The notes beneath the pieces are model-generated. The model saw only the letters and a program-made list of their open reading frames with translations. It did no database searches and had not been told where the DNA came from. 42,601 bases of DNA. Source: JBOGGX01 sp050744245. GTDB taxonomy: Bacteria > Actinomycetota > Acidimicrobiia > Acidimicrobiales > JBOGGX01. Position 1 is the first letter of the stretch, and each line of letters starts with the position of its first letter. This document shows, piece after piece, positions 8,150 through 15,775 of this stretch. The translations under genes and the position numbers were made by a program. The DNA lies in NCBI GenBank assembly GCA_050744245.1, contig JBOGGX010000194.1:1-42601 (forward strand). The letters are read 5' to 3'.

Positions 8150-9672
8150 GGAGGAGCCGGCGCCGCCGGGAGCAACGCCGCCACGGCTGGCGGCGCGCGG
8201 GCCGGATCCTGTGGACGGCGGTGCCCATCGTGCTCGGCGCGGCCGTGGTCGCCGCCGCGTCGGTGGTCGCCGTCAACGAGTCGGAGGACGACCCCGAGGC
8301 GGCATCGGCCACGACGGGTGCGCTGGTGACGCCGGTGCTGTCGGCCCGCAGGGTTCCCGAACTGCTGACCACCCCCGTGGCCGACCGCCGCATGCAGGCC
8401 GCCCTGGCCGGGCTCATGGCCGAGGTGCCCGGAGCGAGCTGCCTCACGGTCAACGTCGAGGGGCGCGAGGTGTTCGCCGACGAGCCGGGCGCCGCGCTCA
8501 CCCCGGCCTCGGTCGAGAAGTTGCTGACCGCGACCGCTGCGCTCGAGGTGATCCCGGCCGACTTCCGCTATCGCACCGCGGTCCACGCCGTCGCCCAACC
8601 CGAGGGCGGCGTGGTCACCGGCAATCTGTACCTGGTCGGCCGGGGGGACCCTCTGCTGATGACCGACGACTACGAGCAGACGTTCCGGGATCCTCCGACG
8701 GTGAGCACCGACCTCGAGGGGTTCGCCGACGCCGTCGTGGCCGCCGGCGTGCAGGTGGTGCAGGGCGGCGTGATCGGCGACGAGAGCCGGTACGACAACC
8801 TCAGGGCGGTCGGGGCCTGGCCCGCGCGGTACGCCGGGCAGAACGTCACTGGCCCGCTCGGCGCGCTCATGTTCAACGACGGCTACATCTCGGTCACACC
8901 CGAACCGCCGCGGCCGGAGACCGAGAGCGAGGACGAGCCGGCGCCGAACGCGGCCCCACCCCAGCAGCGGGAGCCGGCACCGGATCCGGCGGCCCACGCC
9001 GCGAAGGTCCTGACCGGGCTGCTCGAGGCTAGGGGCGTCGACGTCCAGGGCTTCCCGGCCACCGGTGTCGCCCCGCCCGGGCTGGTGGAGGTGGCCGGCA
9101 TCGACTCCCCGCCGTTCGAGGACGTCGTCGGGCAGATGCTGCTCACCAGCGACAACACGACGGCCGAACTGCTGGTCAAGGAGCTGGGCGCGGTCGCAGG
9201 CGGGGGCGGCGCGACCGTCGCCGGGGTCGACGCGATGCGCTCGACCCTCGCCACGCTCGGGCTGCCGATGGAGGGGGTCGCCCTGGCGGACGGCTCCGGA
9301 CTGGCCGACGTGAACCGGGTGACCTGCCGCCTGGTGCAGGCGGTGCTCGACCGGGCCGGCCCGGCGTCGTTCATCGGCACCGCCCTCCCGGTGGCGGGCG
9401 AGACGGGCACGCTGGCCGAGCGGTTCGAGGGGACGACGGTCGAGGGCCGGATGCGAGCCAAGACCGGCACGCTGCGCCAGTCGACGGCGCTGGCCGGCTT
9501 CGTCGACGCGCCCGCCGGACCAACCCTCTCGTTCGCCTACATCGTGAACCTCACCGGGCCGGATCTGGTCAACACCCCCGACCGTCGGCTCCAGCGCCAG
9601 CTCGGCGAGATCATGGTCCGCTACCCGGAGGTCCCGCCCGTCACCGAGGTCGGCCCCCAGAGCACCCCGTGA
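8146..9672 (+). CDS. dacB: D-alanyl-D-alanine carboxypeptidase/endopeptidase, PBP4 family (S13)
   Basis: Penicillin-binding protein that trims D-Ala from, or cuts cross-links in, peptidoglycan outside the membrane. The 508-residue product has a strongly basic start (about 10 Arg in 20 residues) and a single membrane anchor at about 23-46. The S13 active-site motifs are SVEK (Ser122 and Lys125), SDN (335-337) and KTG (439-441). The insertion between SVEK and SDN is large, as in PBP4, and includes an acidic proline-rich loop near 255-285. The ATG overlaps the acyl-CoA ligase stop by four bases, giving a coupled pair with no evident functional link. Confidence 0.9.
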   Translation: MRRSRRRREQRRHGWRRAGRILWTAVPIVLGAAVVAAASVVAVNESEDDPEAASATTGALVTPVLSARRVPELLTTPVADRRMQAALAGLMAEVPGASCLTVNVEGREVFADEPGAALTPASVEKLLTATAALEVIPADFRYRTAVHAVAQPEGGVVTGNLYLVGRGDPLLMTDDYEQTFRDPPTVSTDLEGFADAVVAAGVQVVQGGVIGDESRYDNLRAVGAWPARYAGQNVTGPLGALMFNDGYISVTPEPPRPETESEDEPAPNAAPPQQREPAPDPAAHAAKVLTGLLEARGVDVQGFPATGVAPPGLVEVAGIDSPPFEDVVGQMLLTSDNTTAELLVKELGAVAGGGGATVAGVDAMRSTLATLGLPMEGVALADGSGLADVNRVTCRLVQAVLDRAGPASFIGTALPVAGETGTLAERFEGTTVEGRMRAKTGTLRQSTALAGFVDAPAGPTLSFAYIVNLTGPDLVNTPDRRLQRQLGEIMVRYPEVPPVTEVGPQSTP

Positions 9673-9693
9673 CCAAGGTGACACGATGGGACG

Positions 9694-10308
9694 GTGGAGC
9701 TCCCGATGTTCCCGCTCGGCACGGTCCTGTTCCCGTCCGAGTTCATGCCGCTGCACGTGTTCGAGCCGAGGTACCGGGCCCTGGCGAAGGACTGCCTGGC
9801 CGGCGAGCGCGAGTTCGGCGTGGTGCTGATCGAACGGGGAAGCGACGTCGGCGGCGGCGACACGCGCACCGGTGTCGGCACCGTGGCCCGGATCATGGAG
9901 GTGGCCGCGCTGCCCGATGGACGCTTCCTGCTCGCCACGTTCGGCATGCGCCGGATCCGCGTCGAGCGCTGGCTCGACGACGCTCCCTACCCCAGGGCCG
10001 AGATCACCGACTTTCGCCAGCCCCCCGCCGGCCCGGACGCCGACTCGGTCTACGCCGAGGTGCGGGCCGTGCTGCGCCGGGTGTTGGCGCTGCGTTCAGA
10101 GCTGGGCGAGTCGGTCACCGAGGCGACGATCGAGCTGGCCGACGATCCAGGCGTCGGGAGCTTCCAGGCCGCGGCGGTGGCCCCGTTGGGCCCGATCGAC
10201 AAGCAGCTGCTGCTGTCGATCCCGACCGCGGACGAGCGGCTCCGGGTGCTGCTGCGCCTGCTGGCCGCGGAATCCGACGTTCTGCAGCAACGGCTCCGTC
10301 TCGGGTGA
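9694..10308 (+). CDS. LON substrate-binding-domain protein, stand-alone
   Basis: A 204-residue cytoplasmic protein consisting of a single LON N-terminal (substrate-binding) domain: MFPLGTVLFPSEFMPLHVFEPRY at the start, GTVARIMEVAALPDGRF in the middle, and a helical C-terminal half. There is no ATPase or protease domain, so it is not Lon itself. Such proteins are widespread in actinobacteria with no settled role. The GTG at 9694 is preceded by CACGAT six bases upstream, which fits the leaderless pattern weakly. It starts 21 bases after the dacB stop. Confidence 0.85.
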   Translation: MELPMFPLGTVLFPSEFMPLHVFEPRYRALAKDCLAGEREFGVVLIERGSDVGGGDTRTGVGTVARIMEVAALPDGRFLLATFGMRRIRVERWLDDAPYPRAEITDFRQPPAGPDADSVYAEVRAVLRRVLALRSELGESVTEATIELADDPGVGSFQAAAVAPLGPIDKQLLLSIPTADERLRVLLRLLAAESDVLQQRLRLG

Positions 10309-10373
10309 CGCCGGAGTTGGCGTCGAGGTCGAAGGGGCAGGGTGATAGAACGTTCGCCCACGTGAGGGGAGGG

Positions 10374-10706
10374 ATGACGGTGCCCATCAAGCAGGACAGG
10401 GGGATCACCCAGGTCGCGGTGGAGCTGAAGGACCTCACCATCGCCTACGCCAAGCAGGAGACGGTGGCGCCGCTCAAGCTCCTCGGTCGCTACGTGAGCC
10501 TCGGCGCCGTGGGGTCGGTCCTCATCGGGGTCGGGCTCGTCCTGCTCACGGTCGCCGGGCTGCGAGCCCTCCAGGCCGCGACCGGCACCGCCCTCACCGG
10601 CAACTGGTCGTGGGTGCCCTACCTCGCCGCGGTGGCGTTCCTCGCCATCATGATGCTGATCTTCGCCAGGATGATCTCCCGCAAGCCCAAGAAGGTGTCT
10701 CAGTGA
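10374..10706 (+). CDS. small two-helix membrane protein, holin-like
   Basis: Predicted 110 residues. A polar, charged N-terminus of about 45 residues is followed by two hydrophobic segments (about 47-70, LGAVGSVLIGVGLVLLTVAG, and 82-100) and a short basic tail RKPKKV. The charge pattern predicts cytoplasmic ends. The architecture resembles the small Phage_holin_3_6/DUF1469 proteins found in actinobacterial chromosomes, but there is no catalytic motif and no phage gene nearby. The ATG at 10374 is preceded by GAGGGGAGGG, a good ribosome-binding site. It heads a run of three small membrane-associated genes leading to trmI. Confidence 0.7.
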   Translation: MTVPIKQDRGITQVAVELKDLTIAYAKQETVAPLKLLGRYVSLGAVGSVLIGVGLVLLTVAGLRALQAATGTALTGNWSWVPYLAAVAFLAIMMLIFARMISRKPKKVSQ

Positions 10707-10834
10707 ACGAGCCCGCAGGGCGAGCGAACCATCGACACAGCCGTGTTAGCCGCGGAGCGGCGAACCGCTCATTGGTGCCCCTGTCTGGTGCCAACGGATG
10801 TCGCGGAACGACGAGGAGGATTCACCAATGAGCG
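10703..10834 (+). repeat. Repeat family 2, copy A, with a hairpin covering a start codon
   Basis: Begins GTGAACGAGCCCGCAGGGCG and continues GAGCGAACCATC, matching copy B (34935-35084) and inverted copy C (38165-38218). It contains a perfect 12-base inverted repeat, CGCTCATTGGTG at 10766-10777 and CACCAATGAGCG at 10823-10834. The right arm includes the ATG (10828) of the next gene, and the AGGAGG ribosome-binding site lies in the loop just before it. Confidence 0.75.
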
Positions 10835-11049
10835 TGCAGACCGTTCGTCAGGCTCGCATCAAGCCGGCCGACCTCGAGCAGAAGTTCCGCGAGCTGAAGG
10901 GCGACGTCGACGAGGAGGTCAAGAACGCCAAGGGTTACGCCATCGCCGCCGGCGTCGCGGTCGTCGTGGTCGTGGTCACGGTCTCGTTCCTGCTCGGCAA
11001 GCGGCGGGGCCGGAAGAAGAGCACGTTCATCGAAGTCCGAAGGGTCTGA
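10828..11049 (+). CDS. small single-pass membrane protein of unknown function
   Basis: Predicted 73 residues: an amphipathic, highly charged N-terminal helix of about 35 residues (LEQKFRELKGDVDEEVKNAK), one transmembrane helix at about 41-58 rich in Val, then a basic tail (KRRGRKKS). This layout, with a helical cytoplasmic part then an anchor, is common in small actinobacterial membrane proteins and gives no function. The start at 10828 follows AGGAGG by about ten bases and sits inside the right arm of a 12-base inverted repeat, so its translation could be controlled by RNA folding. Confidence 0.75.
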   Translation: MSVQTVRQARIKPADLEQKFRELKGDVDEEVKNAKGYAIAAGVAVVVVVVTVSFLLGKRRGRKKSTFIEVRRV

Positions 11050-11091
11050 CCGGACCGAGACGGATCGAGCGTGGATCGTCGACGGCGACCG

Positions 11092-11328
11092 ATGGGCATC
11101 GTCAGGTACACCAAGAGCACGGCCTACCGGCGCGGTGTCGTCGGGTCGAGCAGGCCCTGGCTCGCCATCTGGATCCTCCTCACCGCCGTGAACTGGTTGC
11201 GCCGTCACGCCGGCAAGGCCGAGGAGCCGGTCCTCCGGTTGAAGATCGAGCCGGGCGAACGCCTGCTGATCACCCATGAGCCTCCACCGGTGAAGACCCG
11301 ACGCCGAGATCGCGAGGGCGGCGGTTAG
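11092..11328 (+). CDS. small basic protein with one hydrophobic segment
   Basis: Predicted 78 residues beginning MGIVRYTKSTAYRRGVVG, with a weakly hydrophobic segment at about 26-38 (PWLAIWILLTAVNWL) and a basic C-terminus. A GTG at 11071 could extend it by seven residues rich in Arg. Its TAG stop (11326-11328) forms the first half of the TAGCGT -10 box of trmI, so the two genes share bases. I do not recognise a family. Placement next to the two preceding small membrane proteins suggests co-transcription but not a role. Confidence 0.6.
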   Translation: MGIVRYTKSTAYRRGVVGSSRPWLAIWILLTAVNWLRRHAGKAEEPVLRLKIEPGERLLITHEPPPVKTRRRDREGGG

Positions 11329-11331
11329 CGT
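11326..11331 (+). promoter_or_regulatory. leaderless-type -10 box of trmI
   Basis: TAGCGT six bases before the ATG at 11338. The TAG of this box is also the stop codon of the upstream small gene. Confidence 0.55.
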
Positions 11332-11337
11332 CCAGGG

Positions 11338-12114
11338 ATGGGCCGGCCGTTCCGAGCCGGGGAACAGGTGCTGCTGATCGACGGGAAGCGGCGCCTGTAC
11401 CTCGTCACCCTGGTCGAGGGTTCGACCTTTCACAGCCACGCGGGGATCGTCGCCCACGACGACCTCGTCGGCCGGCCCGAGGGCACGGTGGTGCGATCGA
11501 CAATGGGCGCCCGGTTCACCGCCTTCCGGCCGACGCTCGCCGACTTCGTGCTCAAGATGCCGCGGGGCGCCCAGGTGATCTATCCGAAGGACCTGGGCCC
11601 GATCCTCATGATCGCCGACGTGTTCCCGGGCGCCAGGATCCTGGAGTCAGGCGTCGGTTCCGGCGCGCTCTCCATGACGTTGCTGCGGGCCGGCGCCGAG
11701 GTCGTCGGCTACGAGCTGCGCGACGACTTCGCGGCCCGGGCGGTGACGAACGTGGCCCGCTTCCTCGGCGAGGACGCCTCGGCCAGGTATCGGGTCGAGC
11801 CGCGTGACTGCTACCAGGGGATCGACGAGACCGACCTCGACCGCGTGCTGCTCGACCTGCCCGAGCCCTGGCAGGTCGTCAAGCACGCGGCGCGGGCGCT
11901 GCACCCGGGCGGCATCCTCGTCGCCTACACGCCGTCGATCGGCCAGGCCACGCAGCTCCGCGAGGCGCTCGACGACTCGACGTTCGCGTTCGCCACCACC
12001 GTCGAGGTCCTCCAGCGCAGCTGGCACATCGAGGGCCAGTCCGTCCGCCCCGATCACCGCATGGTGGCCCACACCGGCTTCCTGACCTCGGCCCGGCTCC
12101 TGGGCGGCGCCTGA
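11338..12114 (+). CDS. trmI: tRNA (adenine-58-N1)-methyltransferase TrmI
   Basis: Methylates N1 of adenine 58 in the T-loop of tRNAs, using S-adenosylmethionine. The 258-residue protein has the family layout: an N-terminal beta domain (MGRPFRAGEQVLLIDGKRR), the entry motif KMPRGAQVIYPKDLGPI near 70-86, and the SAM-binding loop GVGSGALSM from residue 105. VLLDLPEPWQVV follows at about 176-187. The DLPEPW motif is that of the bacterial and archaeal homotetrameric enzymes. In mycobacteria trmI (Rv2118c) also lies a few genes before mpa, so the context agrees. Transcription probably starts at the ATG itself, from TAGCGT at 11326. Confidence 0.93.
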   Translation: MGRPFRAGEQVLLIDGKRRLYLVTLVEGSTFHSHAGIVAHDDLVGRPEGTVVRSTMGARFTAFRPTLADFVLKMPRGAQVIYPKDLGPILMIADVFPGARILESGVGSGALSMTLLRAGAEVVGYELRDDFAARAVTNVARFLGEDASARYRVEPRDCYQGIDETDLDRVLLDLPEPWQVVKHAARALHPGGILVAYTPSIGQATQLREALDDSTFAFATTVEVLQRSWHIEGQSVRPDHRMVAHTGFLTSARLLGGA

Positions 12115-12126
12115 CGTGGTAGCGGC

Positions 12127-13290
12127 ATGAACCTCCTCGACGTCCTGATCGTTCTGATCGCGGTCGGAGCCGCCATGGGCGGCTGGCGGCTGGGCTTCCT
12201 GGCTCGGGTGGCGTCGTGGATCGGTATGGGCCTCGGCCTCTATCTCGCCGTGCGGCTGCTGCCGACGGTGGTGTCGGCCTTCGACGGCGCGCCCCAGCTG
12301 CAGCTGTTCCTGGTCGCCGTGGTCCTGCTCGTCGTGGGGGCGTTTGCCGGCCAGGCGCTCGGCCTGTTCGTCGGATCGAAGCTGCAGCTGGCCCTGCCGC
12401 GCGGCCGAAGCCGGACCGTCGACCGGACCGGCGGCGCGGTGGCCGGCGTCCTCGGGGTCATGGTCGTGGTCTGGTTGTTGTCGCCGGTGGCGGCGGAGAT
12501 CACCGGCTGGCCGGCCGACCAGGTCCGCAACTCGAGCATCTCCAGGACGGTCGACCGGGTGTTCCCGAGTGCGCCCGACCCGCTGCGCACCCTGCGGAGC
12601 GTCATCGGCGACGACCGCTTCCCGCAGGTCTTCGAGGCCCTGCGCCCGACACCGGATCCTGGCGTCCCGCCGGGTGAGTCCGGGATCGGTCCCGAGGTGG
12701 CGGCACGGGTCGCGGCCTCGACGGTCAAGGTCGAGGCCGCCGCCTGCGGTCGGCTCCAGGACGGCAGCGGCGCGGTCGTCGGCGACCGCCTGATCGTGAC
12801 CAACGCCCATGTGGTCGCCGGGGCCGAGGAGCTGGTCGTGTTCCGCGGCGACGACGGCCGGCGCATCCCGGCCGACCTGGTCGCGTTCGACCCGAACCGC
12901 GACCTGGCCGTGCTCCTGGCGCCGGAGGTGGACCGACCCGCGCTCCCCATCGCCGACATCGACGTCGGCGCGTCGGGCGCCGTGTTCGGCTTCCCGGGTG
13001 GCGGCGAGCTCGCCATCTCGCCCTTCGAGGTCGGCCAGCGGATCGACGCCCGGGGCACCGACATCTACGACGAGCGGCCGACCGTACGCGACGTGTTCGT
13101 CCTGGCCGCCGAGCTGCGGGCGGGGGACTCCGGCGCGGCGATGGTCAACCCGTCCGGCGAGGTCGTCGGCGTCGCCTTCGCCATCGCTCCCGATCAGGAC
13201 CACGTGGCCTATGCCCTCACCCCGGACGAGATCGAGACGGTCCTGAGCGGCGACCTCTCGGGTGAGGTCGACGCCGGGCGTTGTCTTTGA
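12127..13290 (+). CDS. MarP-like membrane serine protease (CvpA-type membrane domain plus trypsin fold)
   Basis: A 387-residue protein with about four membrane helices in residues 1-130 (CvpA/colicin V production type) and a periplasmic trypsin-like domain from about 195. The catalytic triad is readable: His228 in TNAHVVAG, Asp259 in DPNRDLAVL and Ser335 in AGDSGAAM. Cysteines at the start of the protease domain (near 205) and at the C-terminus (Cys386) could pair. MarP (Rv3671c) of Mycobacterium tuberculosis has this layout and is needed for acid and oxidative stress survival by activating a cell-wall hydrolase; orthology is inferred. It starts 12 bases after trmI. Its last codons and TGA are supplied by repeat copy R3. 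Confidence 0.87.
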   Translation: MNLLDVLIVLIAVGAAMGGWRLGFLARVASWIGMGLGLYLAVRLLPTVVSAFDGAPQLQLFLVAVVLLVVGAFAGQALGLFVGSKLQLALPRGRSRTVDRTGGAVAGVLGVMVVVWLLSPVAAEITGWPADQVRNSSISRTVDRVFPSAPDPLRTLRSVIGDDRFPQVFEALRPTPDPGVPPGESGIGPEVAARVAASTVKVEAAACGRLQDGSGAVVGDRLIVTNAHVVAGAEELVVFRGDDGRRIPADLVAFDPNRDLAVLLAPEVDRPALPIADIDVGASGAVFGFPGGGELAISPFEVGQRIDARGTDIYDERPTVRDVFVLAAELRAGDSGAAMVNPSGEVVGVAFAIAPDQDHVAYALTPDEIETVLSGDLSGEVDAGRCL

Positions 13291-13392
13291 GCGCCACTCG
13301 GCCTTCGGCCTCGCCGGCGCGGCCTTCGGCAACCGCCCGGCCTCCGTTGGCTGCTCCACCTGGCGGTTGCGCAGCGTCGCTGGCGCGACACG
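13279..13392 (+). repeat. Intergenic repeat family 1, copy R3 (longest and best formed)
   Basis: Contains GCGCCACTCGGCCTTCGGCC and the closing GGCGC arm. A second stem follows, GCAACCGCC paired with GGCGGTTGC about 24 bases later, then GCGCAGCGTC and GACACG. It overlaps the 3' end of the MarP-like gene, so the stop codon at 13288-13290 lies inside the repeat. Confidence 0.8.
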
Positions 13393-13415
13393 GGCGCCGT
13401 TGGACTGGACGCGAC

Positions 13416-13440
13416 ACGGCCCCCGTCGGACGGGGGCCGT
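13416..13440. terminator. Hairpin terminator between two convergent genes
   Basis: Perfect ten-base stem ACGGCCCCCG / CGGGGGCCGT with loop TCGGA. There is no T-run on either side, as is usual in GC-rich actinobacteria. Its position between the MarP-like gene (plus) and the ferredoxin gene (minus) suits a bidirectional terminator. Confidence 0.75.
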
Positions 13441-13474
13441 AGGGTCGACGTCGGGCCGAAGCCGGCCGGCTGGG

Positions 13475-13729
13475 TCAGGCCTCGTCGACCTCGATGAAGA
13501 TGCACTCACCCGGGCACTCCTCGGCCGACTCGATGACCGCCTCGAGCAGCTTCTCGGGGATGGGCGCCAGGCCCTCGGCCCCCTGCGGGTGGCCCTTGGC
13601 CTCGGCGTAGACGGTGTCGCCGTCGCGCACGTACGCCAGGCCGTCGTCGAGGAGGACGAACACGTCAGGGCAGATCTCCTCGCACAGGCCGTCGCCGGTG
13701 CACAGATCCTGATCGATCCAGACCTTCAT
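13475..13729 (-). CDS. ferredoxin, single [4Fe-4S] (possibly [3Fe-4S]) cluster
   Basis: An 84-residue acidic electron carrier. Cluster residues are Cys10, Cys16 and Cys20 (CTGDGLCEEICPDVF) with the distal Cys72 in ECPGEC and a further Cys76. Asp13 takes the place of the usual second cysteine. This matches Pyrococcus furiosus ferredoxin (CIGDAICASLCPDVF), where the aspartate is a cluster ligand. Its 5' end faces mpa across a divergent promoter region. TAGGGT at 13776-13781 (minus strand) gives a leader of about 40 bases containing GAGAGGAAC before the ATG. The redox partner is not identifiable here. Confidence 0.88.
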   Translation of the reverse strand: MKVWIDQDLCTGDGLCEEICPDVFVLLDDGLAYVRDGDTVYAEAKGHPQGAEGLAPIPEKLLEAVIESAEECPGECIFIEVDEA

Positions 13730-13775
13730 CTCGGGTACCGGTTCCTCTCGTCACGTCGAGCTCGGCGGTGTCGCC

Positions 13776-13781
13776 ACCCTA
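13776..13781 (-). promoter_or_regulatory. -10 box of the ferredoxin gene
   Basis: TAGGGT on the minus strand, about 47 bases before the ferredoxin ATG. The spacer 13782-13934 also contains two plus-strand boxes, TAGCGT at 13848-13853 and TAGGGT at 13906-13911, that could drive mpa. Confidence 0.35.
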
Positions 13782-13934
13782 GCGCGCCCCGCCCAATAAA
13801 CCCGGCGAAGTCAGGGGAAACCCTATCGCGTCGCGATGGACGGCAGGTAGCGTTCCGGCAATCAACCGGTGACCGGCGCTCACACCGTCGTAAACAACGC
13901 AGGTGTAGGGTCGCCGGAGCCGAGCCGAAGGGAG

Positions 13935-15710
13935 GTGGTCCCCGTCAACCAATCGGCATACGAGCGACGGCTGGCCGCCTACGAGGCCGAGATGTCCGAG
14001 CTGCGGGAGCAGGCCAAGGCGCTCGAGGAAGAGGTCATCGCCCTCCGGCGCCGGCTCCAGGACGCACCCAAGCGGGTGAGGACACTGGAGGAGCGGCTCC
14101 TCGAGACCAAGGGACAGCTGGCCCAGGCGGTCGCCCAGAACGAGAAGCTCACCTACACCCTGCGGGAGGCCCGCGAACACATCGCCGCGCTCCGGGAGGA
14201 GGTCGACAAGCTCACCCGGCCGCCGTCGGCCTACGGCACGTTCCTCTCCACCAACGACGACGGCACCGTCGACGTGTTCTCGGGCGGGCGCAAGATGCGG
14301 GTGTCGCTCCACCCCGAGATCGAGTCCGACGAGCTCAAGCGCGGCCAGGAGGTCGTGCTCAACGAGTCGCTCAACGTGGTGCTGGCGCGTGGCACCGACC
14401 TCACCGGCGAGGTCGTCACCCTCAAGGAGATCCTCGAGGACGGCACCAGGGCGCTGGTCCTCGGGCGGGCCGACGAGGAGCGCGTCTGCGAGCTGATCGA
14501 CGACCTGATCGGCAGCAAGCTCCGGTCGGGCGACACGCTGCTGATGGACATCCGGTCGGGCCTCATCCTCGAGCGGCTGCCCCGGCCGGAGGTCGAGGAG
14601 CTGGTGCTCGAAGAGGTGCCCGACATCACCTACGACGACATCGGCGGGCTCGACGAGCAGATCGAACAGATCGCCGACGCGGTCGAGCTGCCCTTCCTCC
14701 ATCAGGCGCTGTTCGCCGAGTACCGGCTCCCAGCACCCAAGGGCATCCTGCTCTACGGCCCGCCCGGGTGCGGCAAGACGCTCATCGCCAAGGCGGTGGC
14801 CAACTCGCTGGCCAAGAAGGTGGCCGAGACGTCGGGTGACAACGCGGCCCGCAGCTACTTCCTCAACATCAAGGGCCCGGAGCTGCTCAACAAGTACGTG
14901 GGCGAGACCGAGCGCCAGATCCGGCTCGTGTTCCAGCGGGCGAGGGAGAAGTCGGAGGAGGGGTGGCCGGTCATCGTGTTCTTCGACGAGATGGACTCGA
15001 TGTTCCGCACCCGCGGCACCGGCATCAGCTCCGACATCGAGTCGACCATCGTGCCCCAGCTGCTGGCCGAGATCGACGGTGTCGAGAGCCTGCGCAACGT
15101 CATCGTCATCGGCGCCTCCAACCGTGAGGACCTCATCGACCCGGCGATCCTGCGCCCCGGGCGGCTCGACGTGAAGATCAAGATCGAGCGGCCCGACGTC
15201 ACCGGCGCCCGGTCGATCTTCGCCCGCTACATCAAGTCCGACCTGCCGATCGCGGGCGACGAGATCGACGGCGCCGAGGGCGACGCCGACGCCGCGATCG
15301 GCTCGATGATCGACGCCACCGTCGAGGCCATGTACGCCGACATCCCCGAGAACCGGTTCCTCGAGGTGACCTACCAGAACGGCGACAAGGAGATCATGTA
15401 CTTCAAGGACTTCTCCTCGGGCGCCATGATCGAGAACATCGTGCGGCGGGCCAAGAAGCTGGCCATCAAGCGCCAGATCGCCGGCGGACCGAAGGGCATC
15501 GGCACCGACGACCTCATCGCCTCGATCGCCCAGGAGTTCAAGGAGCACGAGGACCTGCCCAACACGACCAACCCGGACGACTGGGCCAAGATCTCGGGCA
15601 AGAAGGGCGAGCGCATCGTCTACGTGCGCACGCTCATCAACAAGGAGGAGGACAAGGCCGTGTCCGGTGGCCGGTCCATCGAGAGGGTCGCCACCGGCCA
15701 GTACCTCTGA
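13935..15710 (+). CDS. mpa: proteasome-associated AAA ATPase Mpa/ARC
   Basis: Hexameric unfoldase that recognises pupylated proteins through its N-terminal coiled coil and threads them into the 20S proteasome. From the GTG at 13935 the protein has 591 residues: a coiled coil to about residue 75, two OB-fold domains (PPSAYGTFLS onward), then the AAA module with Walker A GPPGCGKT (275-282) and Walker B FFDEMD (Asp351, Glu352). It ends in GQYL, the C-terminal motif that docks on and opens the proteasome. The start is uncertain. GTG 13935 overlaps its own AAGGGAGG ribosome-binding stretch, while an in-frame GTG at 13869 would add 22 residues and lies closer to a TAGCGT box. A strong hairpin follows at 15728. 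Confidence 0.95.
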   Translation: MVPVNQSAYERRLAAYEAEMSELREQAKALEEEVIALRRRLQDAPKRVRTLEERLLETKGQLAQAVAQNEKLTYTLREAREHIAALREEVDKLTRPPSAYGTFLSTNDDGTVDVFSGGRKMRVSLHPEIESDELKRGQEVVLNESLNVVLARGTDLTGEVVTLKEILEDGTRALVLGRADEERVCELIDDLIGSKLRSGDTLLMDIRSGLILERLPRPEVEELVLEEVPDITYDDIGGLDEQIEQIADAVELPFLHQALFAEYRLPAPKGILLYGPPGCGKTLIAKAVANSLAKKVAETSGDNAARSYFLNIKGPELLNKYVGETERQIRLVFQRAREKSEEGWPVIVFFDEMDSMFRTRGTGISSDIESTIVPQLLAEIDGVESLRNVIVIGASNREDLIDPAILRPGRLDVKIKIERPDVTGARSIFARYIKSDLPIAGDEIDGAEGDADAAIGSMIDATVEAMYADIPENRFLEVTYQNGDKEIMYFKDFSSGAMIENIVRRAKKLAIKRQIAGGPKGIGTDDLIASIAQEFKEHEDLPNTTNPDDWAKISGKKGERIVYVRTLINKEEDKAVSGGRSIERVATGQYL

Positions 15711-15727
15711 TCGGTGCGCTCGCGTTC

Positions 15728-15767
15728 TGTCGCCCTGCGGCCCGGTTTCCGGGCCCCAGGGGCGACA
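15728..15767 (+). terminator. Hairpin terminator after mpa
   Basis: The outer stem TGTCGCCC / GGGCGACA and inner stem GGCCCGG / CCGGGCC, with a TTT loop, make a near-continuous 18-base hairpin starting 17 bases after the mpa stop. No U-tract follows. It probably separates mpa from the downstream pseudogene. Confidence 0.7.
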
Positions 15768-15775
15768 AATCCGAG

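Noticed and set aside
10374..10706. Prophage holin
   Set aside because: The small two-helix protein resembles holins only in shape; there are no phage structural, integrase or lysis genes nearby and base composition matches its neighbours.
11647..13509. 620-codon minus-strand frame opposite trmI and the MarP-like gene
   Set aside because: Shadow frame with low-complexity composition; both plus-strand genes have complete catalytic motifs.
13262..14839. 525-codon plus-strand frame across repeat R3, the terminator and mpa
   Set aside because: It crosses a terminator hairpin and reads mpa out of frame; the composition is Arg/Gly-rich.
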